This document shows, piece by piece, positions 46,901-59,685 of a stretch of 64,000 nt of DNA. The notes under the pieces are model-generated. The model was not told where the DNA came from. It was given only the letters and a program-made list of their open reading frames with translations, and did not search any database. A program made the position numbers and the translations under genes. The stretch spans positions 17,256,932 through 17,320,931 of the forward strand of contig CM034613.1 in NCBI GenBank assembly GCA_020091685.1, read 5' to 3'. The DNA comes from Lutjanus erythropterus (Eukaryota; Chordata; Actinopteri; Lutjaniformes; Lutjanidae). The first letter of the stretch is position 1, and every line of letters begins with the position of its first letter.

Positions 46901-47816
46901 CCTGGGCACATTGGGATACGATCACTTGAACCACTTGCTGAGGTGGTCTGGGACACACTGGTTTTAAGATGTAAATGCTAATGACTTTTAATTCATTAAT
47001 AATAATAATCGTTGATAATTTTGAGGTTCGGGCTGTTGGAAAAAACACAATGTAAATACACATCATCTCGCCTTAAACACGTATTAATTGGGTCAAAATG
47101 TATTAATCAAGTGTCAACATTTAAATATGTTTGTGTGGATGATAATCAGTATTCATACACAGCTGCATTAATGAAGCACTAAATGTTTATGAAATATGGA
47201 CCCTGGCTGACAAAATCCTCTTAGTCTGCCTCATGAGATGTTACATTCACTGCTGAAAATTTACTGGTTCAATTAGCTGTTGACCCCACACATAGTCATC
47301 GCTCACATTAAGTGCGCCGCAACTCTTCTTCATTGAATTTCAAGTAGCACAAGTGTGATAGAGGAGGCTTCTCCACTGTGGCTCTCACTGACCAGGAGAT
47401 TTGTGTACTGAAAGCCACATCTATGCAGAATATCATTAATAATGAAATATGTCTTGTGTCATATCAACAAACTGCAATTATAAGTGCCAACAGACACAAT
47501 GTGCAGGTAATGTCAAGTCAGATTCATGTCTGTTTTAGGGGCGGCTGCTGCACTGACTGTCAGCACTTCCACATTTTGAAGGGCTGTCACTGGGAAGCAT
47601 CTGTGTTAGACCTGGAGCCTCTCCAAACTTCCCTTTAATACTGAGCACACTGAGTGATATAAGACTGGAAATCCAGTCGCACCAGCAGGACAAGAGTGAT
47701 ATTACACTGTGCTGTAAGGACGGGAACAGAAAAAAAAACACTCCTAGACAGCGGAGAGGAGTCACAGGGATTTAAAATGTTGTAGCTACAGTAAATTTAT
47801 CATCTGACAGTTGTAT
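43991..47816. other. intergenic; mostly unique DNA
   Basis: No gene recognised. 45790-45960 has an octamer-type ATTTGCAT (45893-45900) and several TAAT cores in low-repeat sequence, a pattern seen in conserved enhancers. 46888-46960 on the minus strand holds GGTTCGAGACT, a possible pol III B box, but no convincing SINE or tRNA. Confidence 0.35.
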
Positions 47817-48561
47817 TGGTAACACATTAGTTGATGTTGTGTGCATAAGACTGTCATTACACTGTCATAACCAAGTCATGATACCTGTCACGAGCATTAA
47901 GGAATTTTTAATGTTCACGACATGAATATTTTAATGTTCATAAATTGTCATTAATGCAAAGTTGACATTGTTTGAGATGTCTTTTCCTGTTGTCAAACTG
48001 ACCTTATAACATTTAATGACATCTTTATGACAAGTCCAAGTGGTAGTAGTAGTAGTAGTGGTGGTAGTTGAACTCCAAAAAAATTATTCATGACACCCTT
48101 ACAAACGCATTTGACAGTGTAAAAAAACTTAATGGCATTTTTATGACAAGTTCAAAATGTACCCCTTTACTTGAGGTCAAGGAGAACATTCATGACACAC
48201 TTATGTCACATTTAAAATCTCATGACGACCAGTGTCAACACCAACCACATATGACTGTTTAATGTAATATTAAAACATGAAGCTTAACAGTTTCTTTAAG
48301 TCTGATAATGTCAAGTTATCATGACAAAGACATTGACGGGTTATGCTGTCTTGGCAATAAAAAGACATTACTAACTTGATTTATGTCAAGTTGTCATAAC
48401 AAAGACATCTCAAACAATGCCAAGTTTGCACTATAAATGACATATGTAACTGAATGACACTTGATGACAATAGTCATAAAAATTCATGAAGACTTCATCA
48501 TCATGATGGGTTTCATGACATGGTTGTGTTATGAACAGCCCTTCAAATAAAGGGTTGCCAT
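47817..48561. mobile_element. non-autonomous element with long inverted arms
   Basis: Tips TGGTAACACATTA and, complemented, TGGCAACCCTTTA. Further in, GCAAAGTTGACATTG followed by TTTGAGATGTCTTT (47957 on) pairs with the complement near 48387-48430, so the arms reach about 170 bp. The body is full of GTCATGACA-type words and has no transposase. A GTA/GTG run sits at 48043-48067. Structure fits a MITE; superfamily unknown. Confidence 0.65.
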
Positions 48562-50939
48562 TGTTTTCTATGTTTATCTGTTTCGAGAAGATGGGGTCAA
48601 AATGAATGAACATTTGCTCGTCACTGGAGGTTAGGGCACTTAAAGAAAAAGAGTCCAGAAACATCAACATTATCACTTTAACATTTAAATGTGTTGACTG
48701 TTATTCACTCTCATTTAGGGTCTTTGAATGGAGGCTCTTTAGTAGACAGCACCAAAATAATCAATCAGTAATTATTGAAAACTTAATTTGATATTCAAAG
48801 TATTTCTCTCAAGCATGAAATATTCCTGCCTAAATTTAGATTTGAGCGTCCTTAATCATTATTTATTAAGAGTTTAATGCCCAAAAATTCTTCAAAAGCT
48901 TCTTCAGGATTGTGTGGGTGTGATTTCATCCAAACTGACTGACAGGGACTGACAACTTGAGCAAACAACCCACCGACTGTCATCAGATTTTAATTCAAAT
49001 GTTGCTAAATCCTGATTGGTGCATGGAAGTACGTGACACTGAATTTTCCTCAACTTCATACCAGTGAGAAGAGCACTGACAAATACACTAATACAGAAAT
49101 CTGTCAAGCGAAATAACAACAATTGTTCTAATTTAGCAGAAAATTACGTGTTTATGTAGAACCCCATCACCCAGAGGGAGAAACTGATAAAGACAAAAGG
49201 TTTTCAGGGTCTTTGAAGCCGGACTCTAGCCAGTGTTTTTTGGACAATGCTCTTTCTAAAACAGAGAGTAGGTGTGTGGTAATTGCTGCCTTCAAATGGG
49301 GTCATGTTTACCATGTTTGCAGGAAGAGTCTGCCCTCTTGTAGTATTCATGACCTCGTAAGTGTAAATGTTGAGAAAGTGTATGTGACTTCCTCTATTGT
49401 TACCACATAATTGGATGTCATCCATTACCATTGCAACCAGATTGACATTGTAGCATGAACATTAAGGTCAACATCATAAGCATGGATATTAGCATGGAGA
49501 GAAATGGTGGTCAGCACCGCTGCTCAACATCAGACCCTCATTCAGTGAGAAAATATTTCATGGTTTTCCCTCTGATGCCCTCCAATCGCTCTGCCCCTTT
49601 TAGGTCCCCAGACTGGAAGCTGCAGCCTAAATTTTTTCACTTAATGAAATTAAACCATTTGTCAAAATATTTGGCAAACAGTGTGGCGAATAAACAGTGT
49701 CAGGAAATGACTCAGAAAAATATGAATTGGCATAAAAATGCCAAAATACAGTCAGGCTTTAAAAGATGGTGTAAGTAAGTAAGTTTTTCCTTGATTTTCT
49801 CTATATTTAAGCGAAAATATCCTAATGTAGATTCTATCTGTGACTAGTGCAGGTTGCTCCCCGCCTCCCTGGCTAGTGTGTTTTTGGCACTGTAAATTAT
49901 AAAACTGTCAGATATTTTTGAACAGCTGACACACATCAGAGGATTCAGGTTGCTGTGACTACACATAACTGGAGCCAAATCTACGATTACAGCCTTTGTA
50001 ATACGACTGGCACATACTGTCGGATAATTTTACCGAATTGAAAAACCCAAAACCTCCAAGTCACATGTGATACAACACCTTAAATTAGAGGAGCTCAGGA
50101 ACAGTATGTGCTTCATGGTTCCCCTGAAAAACCACCAGGCTTTAAACTCTGACAGTTATAATTGATTAAAAATAAAACTGACTACTACTTATTTACAGAT
50201 AATGATAAATCATGATTATTGTAAAGTAAAATTTCCCATTTATTCTGATAACTTCCCTATCTCTGTATTTTTTGGTTCAGAAACCTCTAAATAGAGCCTT
50301 TAAAAATAAATTAACAGCATGGAGACGTGTTTGACAAAAAAAGTTACAGGCACAAACTCTTATAAACACATAAAAACAAAAATCCCACACATATTTAAGT
50401 TCACTTACTTCCTCCAGCAAAGAAATGTTTCCCAACACCACAATACCCCTGAGGAACAGCACGTTTACTTATTCATCTCTGTTGTCGAATGTTATTCCAG
50501 CTTATAAAAAGCATCAATAATTAAGAGCTGACCGTGTAACGTGCTTCAGTAATGAACCCAGTCATAATGATCAACGAGCCAACTACCTAAGGCAGCCAAT
50601 AAAACTAATAAGCAATGGGCAATTTAATGCATCATTGCAGGGCATTTAGCATTGTGCTGTACTTTGATGGTTGTTTAATGAAGGCAGTGTCAAATACTGA
50701 TGATCCAGAAATGCACTGCTGCTCCAGTTTTTAGCTTTTTTTTCCCCTCATAATGTTTTTGCCCTTTTGTACTTGATGTAACATTGGGATGTACATCACT
50801 TTTTGGTGCCATTCTTAAACAAGGTTTTGTTAAATTAGATGAACACCAACAAACATACCGAAATTCTGTTGGTTGATAGAGAGGATTGGACATAAATTTT
50901 AGGGTTTTAACTTTTAACTTTTACTATAATTTTATCTAA
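48562..50939. other. intergenic, nothing recognised
   Basis: No supported gene. 50520-50660 is repeat-free and carries several TAAT and CCAAT-like words; it may be conserved noncoding DNA. Confidence 0.35.
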
Positions 50940-51219
50940 AGAAAAATAGTAAATTATATCAACTAAAGGTCAGCAGAAAGTTTGTAAAAGTTTGAGTTGG
51001 GCACAAAACTCAAAAATCTATTGCAGTACTTTGTACACCCAATTTCAAAAAGGTGTTTATATTTCATCAACTAAAATATGCATCAAAGACTGAATGTCTA
51101 TGGCTTGGTGTCTTTTCCTCTAAATTGTGATGATGGCTTGTCTTCTTGAGTCTCAGATTTTTTCCCCCCTTTTTTTGGCCAAAAATGGCTCTTTTGATTG
51201 TAAAGGTTGCAGACCCCTG
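50940..51219 (-). mobile_element. hAT-like transposon end fragment
   Basis: On the minus strand it begins CAGGGGTCTGCAACC, then AAAAGAGCCATTTTTGGCC. This is a classic hAT-type terminus (CAGGGGT...GCAACCT). Only one end is found, and the inner boundary (about 50940) is a guess. No transposase frame. Confidence 0.5.
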
Positions 51220-52359
51220 CCCTAAGAGGTTGATTAGGCCATAAGTCTATGTAGGTCTGATAATTGTGGGAAGAGTTTGACCTGGACACAACTCAGGTGT
51301 AGCATCTAGTGGTGTGGCAGTCTTATTCCCTGTGTCGCCTTGCAAGCAAACACCAGGGCTTTGAACTGGACACAAACATCCAGTTAAGAGTGTCCTGATG
51401 CAGGGTTATGTTGGCTGCAGCTTTCTGGGTGAGCTGTATATGAGTAGGAATGGACTCTGTGAGGAGCTACAGCACACAAATGGAGGGCTTGGTAAATGCA
51501 GTGGCAGGTGTTACTTTGCTTTGATCAATAATAATGGAGAGATGTTGTAAGGGAGCAGGATTTCCCAGAGAAGAGGAGCAGCTCAGTTTTTATCCACACT
51601 GCACCTGGTTGAATTTCCAAACCGAGCAGAAATATTGTGGTGAACTACAGTACAACACCGGGCACAACCAGAATTTGCGACTGCGATGTCAGGGAAGAGT
51701 ACTGTAGATCAGTCATATAATTTATGCACATTTTCAAGGCATTTTAAGTGGCTCTCTGCTTCATTAAGATCCTTCACAAAGCAGCTTTTGAGACTTTTTC
51801 TGCCTTTCATTTGTTTCTTAATGGAATGAATACATGAATAGCTCCCAATTTTCCATCATGTGACTCTGGCAGGGCTTCATGACTAAATAAAATGAGCAGT
51901 GGCCTCCTCATTAGTAGTGTAATCTTCATTCAGTGACGTCTGACACGGGAAAGCACCAGCCTATCAGTGCCCGTTTTTCTGCTCTGCGTCTCTCAAACGT
52001 CAGTCGTCAAGTCTCTAAAGACTGATAACTTAACGGAAGGAGAACACGTCAAACGCTCATCCATCATGCACCCAAGTTTGATGCCAGACGCTGATATCTT
52101 GATTTTATTCACACACAAAACACACTAATGTGTCTGCGCCCTTACCTTCATGATGTCAAAACTAAACCTGTCTATGGAGCTGGTTATTAGGATCCATGTT
52201 AGTCAGACTTTATATCATGAAAAGAGTTTACATTCCTGTAATCACACTGCATTAATTTGATGGTACTCTTCATCATCTTTTAAAACTGAGTAGAGGACAA
52301 CTGCAACAAGCTGTATAGGGCACACACACAATGTCAAGCAGGAAGGAGGAGAACGGACC
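51220..52359. other. intergenic, no gene seen
   Basis: Nothing recognised with confidence. Confidence 0.35.
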
Positions 52360-52640
52360 GAAGTGCAAACTGTAACAGGAATGGTCAAGTGCAAAAATTT
52401 AATGACAAAACACAACTTACGGAGATGGAAAAGGGTGAAGCAAAGTCGACCGAAAAATCCAAGTCCAAGAGAGAGAGAAAAAGATCCGCAAGAAAATACT
52501 AGGAGTTCAGACAAACCAACAAGGACAAAACAGCAATTGAAAAGGAAACAGAACCAAAAAAGCTTGGAAAACAGACAAAGACAAGTAGTAAAGACAATAA
52601 AGGCGCACCAGGGAAGACATCAAAACAAAACAAGAACATA
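52360..52640 (+). repeat. A-rich, T-poor low-complexity block
   Basis: A ~280-nt block in which the plus strand is dominated by A with AAG, CAA and GGA words and very few T. The 92-codon frame here is lysine/glutamine/arginine-rich because of this bias and shows no domain. Probably repeat-derived sequence. Confidence 0.5.
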
Positions 52641-52699
52641 ACTATGAAAACCCCAACTGTCATGTTCCTGTATCATTATGTCGTAGTATTTATCTTTGT

Positions 52700-53010
52700 T
52701 TTAAAGGCATAATATGCAACATTTTCCTTGAAAATTGTTTGTGTAGACCCACAGAAATATAATCCGTCTGACCCACTACAAGTGTGTGGTGGTGGCTGTA
52801 TCGGCACAGACGTTTTGCCTGTATTTTTTTTTTTCTCGTATTGTGCCGTGCTCGTGACGCCAATGCAGCGCACAGGTGTTACGGTCTATAAATCTCTTTC
52901 CTTTGCTCTCTGCCGGTGAGAGCTGCAGACAGAGTTTTACACACAGACAGAACAGTCTGAGGATCACTTCAGTTGTATTCATCTGGCATTGGTGGAAGTG
53001 TGTGCGTGCG
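52700..53010 (+). repeat. possible interspersed repeat starting TTTAAAGGCATAATATGC
   Basis: Opens with TTTAAAGGCATAATATGCAA, an end type common to fish non-autonomous elements, and runs through GTGTGTGGTGGTGGC and GCCGGTGAGAGCTGCAGAC. It looks like a repeat that I recall only loosely. The far end is not defined. Confidence 0.35.
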
Positions 53011-56000
53011 TGTTTGTTTTTTCTTTAAAACATAACTAACGCAAAACAATCAGAAAGTAAAATTTTATTTCTCTGATTCACTGCTTTGTTCTGGCTGATG
53101 GCGCTCCTCCTAATTCTTTCTCTATGTCTCTCTCCTACTGTCTTGTTAATTAACCCAGGAAGGAAGTGCCAACAAGTTCTAGCTGTGTTAGGTCATTGTG
53201 GGCAAAGGTGTAAATTACTGAGCACCTTATTTTTTCTGGTCTTTATTTAACTGGATATCCAGAGCTGCAACTAACTTTATTTTCATTATTCAGTGAGATT
53301 TTTCATCTATAAAATACCTAAAAATAAATATTGTGCATTTAATAATTAAAATCACAGCAGACATGATATCTATACTATGCCATGATAGAAGATCCATATT
53401 ACGTGACTAGTGTGACTGATTTACCAGTTAGCTGGTCTGAACCCCTGGAACATAGATCAGAGGTTATTAAATGTTTATGATGTGTATCTTTTTAAAGGAT
53501 TTTTGCCAGAGACCTGACATGTCAAACAAAGGTGTTCGGTGTTTCATAGTATTTCAGATCAATATTTCATCTTCAGCTGGCTGTTAGTGTCCTTGTATTT
53601 GACTAAATAAATGATTATGTACATTACCATAGTCATGACATCATCCATAAGCATGTCATATCCGACCAACAGGACAAAAGTTTGAATAATAGTATAAAGT
53701 TACAGTCTGTCATCGAACCAGTTGTTAGTTTTTAAGGTTAGATTTAGTTTTTCTACCTCTCGTTGTCCATACTGAAGTCAAAAAGTGTGTATAGCATGTT
53801 CATGTGTTTATTTAGGCCTTATTTAGTTCTTCTTTGTCAAGTTCAGCTTAGGTAAAACACCATGACAGCTGTAGAGAATTACGGTAAGAAAAAAAATCAA
53901 TATTTGACTGTGACTATGAGCCTCACAGTTCATATACATGTAAATCTCTAAAGTCTGTTTGCTCAGAGAATGAGATTTACATACCAGGATTCATAAATGA
54001 ATCAGTGTTTTCTTTTTTTTTTTACTTTGGCTAATATGTGTACCCAACACGTTTAATCAGGCCCCGGACATGCATATTACTTTGAATACAACCTCAGCTG
54101 GACCACGTGTGTGACGCCTCCTGCTTTGTTATGATAAATCTCAACCAGCATACTAATGAAATGTCAATTAGTCTCTTGTTTGGATGCACATTAGCTAATA
54201 GCTGTTTACGCTCTCCATTTTCCTCCCATTGTATTTGAAGGAGATCAGTTTAAAGCTGGTTTAGCTTTGATAATTTCATGAGTTGGTCTTTAGTCTTTAC
54301 TGTTATTTTTCTCTGTTGGTTATCAACAATAGATTAAGCCGGTCGTGATTATCTGTGTATTATGCATGGCTTTTCTAATTCAATCAAACAGATACAAATT
54401 GTCCTTTTTGCACAAGTGTGTGAGTCATGATGTATGAGTAACACACAGCTTCGGGGACCCTTTGGGCATCAGTGTTCACAAATCTTCTCCAGTAATTTGC
54501 TCTATATCACATGTTGTTAATGAGAAACAACACTGATTCCTCACTGACCTTCAGAACGTGATATTGGTAAATCATTTTCATCTGTATCTGCTCAAGCGTC
54601 CTTGAGTGAGACTCTGACCTTGCTGCTCACACCAGAAGAGATTTTCTCTTTTTAAAGATAAATAAATTATTTCATTATTATAATTTCTTCCACTGGGATT
54701 AATAAAGCATCGCTTCAGCATTATTATGTTTCTTTCTGTATATGCTGCTCTGTACGTCAGCAACTGCAAGCTAAAGTGGAGCGAGTGCTTTCACCACTAC
54801 CTCCGTATTTTCCTAAGAAATTAAAACTCAATGAATAATTGATCAGGCACAGATTTTTTTTTTTTTATCTTAGAGGGACACTCACCATATGCCGCGTCCG
54901 CTTGGCCGTCATGACCTTCTGAAACGTTCACGTCACTCATCTTAAGCTGTGCTCAGCTTGGGAGCAGAGCAGAGGAAAACAAGTTGTCGTTGAATAGTTT
55001 TGTTTATGAGAGGATAAGCAAAGAGAACGGCAATATGGATTCACCGAAGTTTATAAAATTCATTCTACAAGATACTGAGAAACCACAAAACAAACAAGAC
55101 TGGCCAGTGACGTGTCATAATTGTTATATTTGTTGAAATTCTCATTACATCCCGACAGCAATCAGTGATAAATCAAATGCTCTGACAAAGAAAAAAAGTA
55201 AGAAAGAAATCTGGTATTGTTTATATCAGTTATGATGATGTTAGGTGTTTTCTTTCATGTGAATGAGACATGAGGTCAGTGGATAAGGTTAGCAGTAGTC
55301 AGGCACTCTGTGTCCGTGTGTGTTGGGGTAGTGGCTTTGGAAGGTGGCCTGAAGGGAGGGGCTGAGACTTTTTTGGTGGACTACTTGCATAATAAAGCTT
55401 TATCTCGCTGGTTTCTCCAATGTTACCAAACCGAGCTTTAAAGCAGTCACCGTTTTTTTCTGTAAACAATGGATGGGATGACTGTCATGTGACTCTGATT
55501 TTCCCCTCAGCTCTGGGCAGAATTTTAGCTAATTTTCCCAATAGATGGTGGAGACCAAAACTGAGCTAAAAGGAAGTGAAGATTGGACTTAAATTCATCA
55601 TAACAACTTTAAATGGTGGTGGTATGTCAGTGTTTTGCTTAAAGTTTGCTGCAAAGCTTCAGGGTGGCCAAAAAATGAATTAATGCAGGTTTAAACTTGT
55701 GCTAAGATTTCTACTCGTAATCTCAGAATATTCCAACAATGTGTGCACCGACAAAACAGGCCTGCAGCAAGTGTGTTATGAGAGCATAGTAACAACACAG
55801 TATGCCGTTATTTTACCTTTTAAAAATGTAACCATAGCAGTAACTCAGGGTTCTTTAACCTGAGAAAATCCTTCTGTGCAATGAAAAACTGATGTATACT
55901 GAAGGATTTGCAATTTGTCTTTAAACCCTAAATTCTATAATCAATCAACCCAGTCTGTCTGTCCATCAGTTCACTGTGACAGGCAGGAAAATGATTAATG

Positions 56001-58461
56001 AGCGATGGAGTTTAAAATATTCTCTATATTTGGCAAGCGGTGAATGAAATGTTTCTTCAGTAACATACTCTTTCACAGTCCTGCAGGCTGTATTATAATT
56101 GATTGTTCAAGAACATTAAATCTGCAGTCAAGCTAATGTCACGTACAATTCACTGTGAACCTGCACCGGACCTGTGGACATATATCACTGACAGCTTCAG
56201 CATCAAAGCGCTTCATCATTTCAATTCACTGGGCATAAAATGGGATTTAAACAAAATCACAAAGCCATAATATCGTACTTAGATTATCAAAATGGAAAGA
56301 TGGGATTGAGATGGTGCGAGTGCAGCTCAGCGTGTGATCAGATGGTTGTCTTTTGCCTCATTAAATACCATCAGTGATCTGAAAAACAGCAACAGGTGGT
56401 ATAATGATGGAGATGTATTTCAATAAATACATGTTAGAATTTGGACACAGACTTTTAGTCGTTGTCTGAAGAGGAAATCTGTAATTTTTCTTTTCAATTT
56501 GAGGTATAATGACATAATTTAGTTTGACTTATAAGTGGAAAATCTTCAGTTTTCAAAGTTATAATCAAAAATACAGGTTTCTTAAAGTGTTTTATTGTAA
56601 TTTTTAACATCATTTACCGTCTGTCCCTCTCCCCCAAAACAGCTGTAAAAGGTTTTTCATTTTGTCTCGACTTTAAACAGCTTTCAAATACATTAATAAC
56701 CTAGATTTAGTTGTTGCTGCTCCTGTTAGTGTGCATAGTTTAAAGTTTGTGTCTGTAAAATTTCTCAGAGTGAAGGAAATACTGTTGCGGTGTTTATACG
56801 GCAACATATATTTTGAAAAGAACTTCCATTCTTGCACGCGTCTACCTGCAGTCACAGATTTTCTGATTGATTATAGGTCCCAGAGTGCATTCTGGCACTG
56901 CAGAGCTGAAGACACACTTCGTCTTATAGTAGTCTGGGCTGTACCTCAGCCCACACACAGCATCACAGCAGACAACAGATTAATATTTATGCACTCGTCG
57001 GTGATAATGGGCTGACTTTGCTGGCTGGAGATGCTCCGCCACACACTTCAGAGGAGGAGTTTGGTCAGCAGTTTAAAAGTCGCTCCGTATCGGCAAAAAA
57101 ACGACTTTGAGAAAAGAGTCATTAACTGTCTTTCTAAAATCGTCAAAGTTTAAGGTAGATTAAACGCATTTCTGCATAAAAATCCAACTTTTCAGAAAAA
57201 TACGCACATGAAGAATAAAAAAAAACTCTTGCAAACACCTGACTAAACAAAAATAACCACACCATGCACAAAATCTATTCCACATCATCAGTTCTAAGAT
57301 CTTTGAATAAATGCCAATGAGGTTTTTAAGTATGACTTAGGCCAACGCACACAAATTACAACACTGCTGTATCTTCAAGCAACATACTTTGTGAGAATTA
57401 TGTCTTTAAAGCATCAAATGTAATTACACTCTAATTCTTGTCTTCTTTAAAGCCTCTGAGTTACTCATTTCGGGGAGAGAGTTATGTTTTCTTGAGAAGA
57501 AGATGATTTCCATAAAATAATTGAAGATTTGGGCGAGGGGTAGGGGGGGTGGTCAGTGGCATACCCTGACATTATTCTATCACCGTGGGCCGGAACAGAG
57601 AGTAATACAAACAAGGCTGACTGCTTTGTAGCGGCACTTATCAGTTCATTGAGCTGTGAGCGGCTCAGCAATGCCATACATCAGTGGATCCTCTGAACAT
57701 CTGTGCAAATAATGTCTGGCGCTGCGTGAAAATGAAATAATGAATCACTGCCATCCCTCTGATGTCTCCACAACTCTATCTGCTCTCTCGCTGTAAGCCG
57801 CTTGCTCGGATCACTTCAGCGAGCAGAGAGAAAGTGCATGTGCGGGTGGACATGCTCCCCCATCACCATTCCTGAAAGGCAATAGAGTCGCTCCACAAAT
57901 TGAATTCCTCTCGTGACAATACCTCATTCCGATAATAATAAAACACTCAGAAAGTGAAGGTTAATAGATCTTTGGCTCAATTGCCCGGCGCCTGCATTAG
58001 TAATGTCGCTCCTTTGCAGCAGACTTCAGCTCAAGTTTGATAGCTGGTGCGTCACTGAAAATTTACAAGTGTATATTGAGTTTAAAGGTCTCTTAATTGA
58101 ATCTAAGAGGCAAATAAATTTATGATTAGGACTGTTAAGAACTCTCATGAATCATATTTATTAGTAATCAAATTAACAACCATTAAAGGGCGAGAAATCA
58201 CAACGTTCTGCTCTTAATTGTTAGACAGTGGCAGCTCAGAAATGTAGAGTGAGAAATCATTTTCATCATGACACTCGGATCTCAGTTATTAATTATGTAG
58301 TAAATAAAATAAATCAGTCACTGTTAGTATTCAAGTATGACACAGGCCTACTTAACCCAAACACACTTAACACTTAACACAAAATGAACAGAATCCCTGA
58401 CTGCAGTGAAATTGATTTGTATCAACAAAATTAGTTACACATTAGAGACGTGAAGTCATGG
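53011..58461. other. intergenic, long stretch without a recognised gene
   Basis: About 5.4 kb with only short, random-looking open frames. 55300-55690 has phrases (CAATAGATGGTGGAGACC, AAAACTGAGCTAAAAGGAAG) that resemble a fish repeat. 54040-54260 and 57740-58060 are repeat-free, less AT-biased and candidate conserved noncoding DNA. Confidence 0.35.
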
Positions 58462-58740
58462 CCTTTCCGGTGGAACACCATGGGACCGAACCTTGGAAAG
58501 AAATATGAATGATAGTCAACGGTGAAAGACAAATTATTTTTTGATTCTGTTTGAACTGTGCCATGAAACACACATCTGATGTTTGTCAATTTAAAAGATT
58601 TTTCTTTAAAGAAAAGACAGTCGTAATTTGTTGTAAAACTGTTGAAGTATCAAACTGTACTTAAACTACACACCCAGAGGCTGCGTAAGTGGCGTCATGA
58701 CTTACAAGAGACGAGAGATGTAGTTCACTGAGCAGGCTCA
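58462..58740 (+). repeat. interspersed repeat, same family as 29500-29735
   Basis: Same ordered phrases as the 29.5-kb copy: CCTTTCCGGTGGAACACC then ATGGGACC, TGTGCCATGAAACACAC, TGTTTGTCAATTTAAAAG, and CACCCAGAGGCTGCGTAAG then TGGCGTCATGACTTAC. Better preserved in its centre than the first copy. Noncoding. Confidence 0.7.
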
Positions 58741-59157
58741 CACAAAGCCACCAGCCGGAAAAAAAACAGGCGTATAGATCATCTGTATAGGCTGCTTATT
58801 ATGGCAGTGACCAGAGTAAATGTGACAGGTGGAAAGGAAGGAAGCAGGTGACGTAGTGTAAAGGAAAGTCTTCATAAGGAGGTGGTTGTGATGGATGGAT
58901 GGGTTAAACAAACACAAGAGAGCAGTGAGTGCACATGGGAGAAGTTAGCCCTCAAGGCCTTCTATCGGAGAACCTTTCTGGCAGAAATCTTGATATTCTA
59001 ATGCAAACCGTTATTATGTTCCCTCTAAACCTAACCAAGAAGGGCTTTCTGGCAGAAAGCCTTGAGGAAACCAAAACTTTGCATTTTGTTGCATTGTGCT
59101 GCGTTTCGTGACATATATGTAATATACTTATTTTAACCCAAACCACAACCTAAACCT

Positions 59158-59305
59158 ACACTCTTAGAGATAAAAGTACTGACTGGAACCATAAAGCGTA
59201 GAACCTTTCTACTTGGAACCCTTTCAAATAGTTCTTCCTAGAACCCAACATTAAGGGTTATATCTAGAGCCATCTGTGAAAGTTTCCACCCCGAACCCTT
59301 TTTAG
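59158..59305 (+). repeat. lead-in of a GAACC/GGTTC-type fish repeat
   Basis: Begins ACACTCTTAGAGATAAAAG and carries several GGAACC, GAACCC and TAGAACC words that recur in the array that follows. I recall repeats with this opening from fish genomes. Confidence 0.5.
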
Positions 59306-59685
59306 ATTCAAGGGTTTTATCTAGAACCCACAAGGGGTTCTACAGACAACCTTGTTACATTCCAAGGATTTTATTTAGAACACACCCCTGTGGTCAAGAA
59401 CTCTCTACGATTCCAAGGGTTTGATCTCAGACACACTCAGGGGATTCTTCTAAGAACCTTTTTATATTCCAAGGGTTTTACCTAGAACACACTCCCACGG
59501 TTCTATGAAGAACTCATGAATATTTCAAGGGCTTTGTTCAGAACACACTCAGGGGATTCTACTGGGAACCTTTTTATATTCCACGGCTTTTATCTAGAAC
59601 ACACACTATACGGAGAATCTTTTTTTGTATTGTAAGAGTTTTGTTTGGAAGGATTTCCTTGAAGGAATCCTTCTTGTGATGAAAA
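59306..59685 (+). repeat. degenerate tandem array, seven units of about 53 bp
   Basis: Each unit carries ATTCCAAGGGTTTTAT, then CTAGAACACACTC, then GG-TTCTA-AGAACCT-TTT. Unit starts fall at 59306, 59359, 59410, 59466, 59522, 59578 and 59629, giving spacings of 53, 51, 56, 56, 56 and 51. The inner units are most alike and the last is most diverged. Confidence 0.85.

Noticed and set aside
46888-46960. Possible tRNA or SINE from a GGTTCGAGACT B-box match
   Set aside because: No cloverleaf, no convincing A box at the right distance and no SINE body; a single B-box-like word is weak evidence.
52363-52641. Lysine/glutamine-rich 92-codon frame that could pass for a nuclear protein
   Set aside because: The composition follows directly from the A-rich, T-poor DNA; there are no domain, start-context or exon signals.
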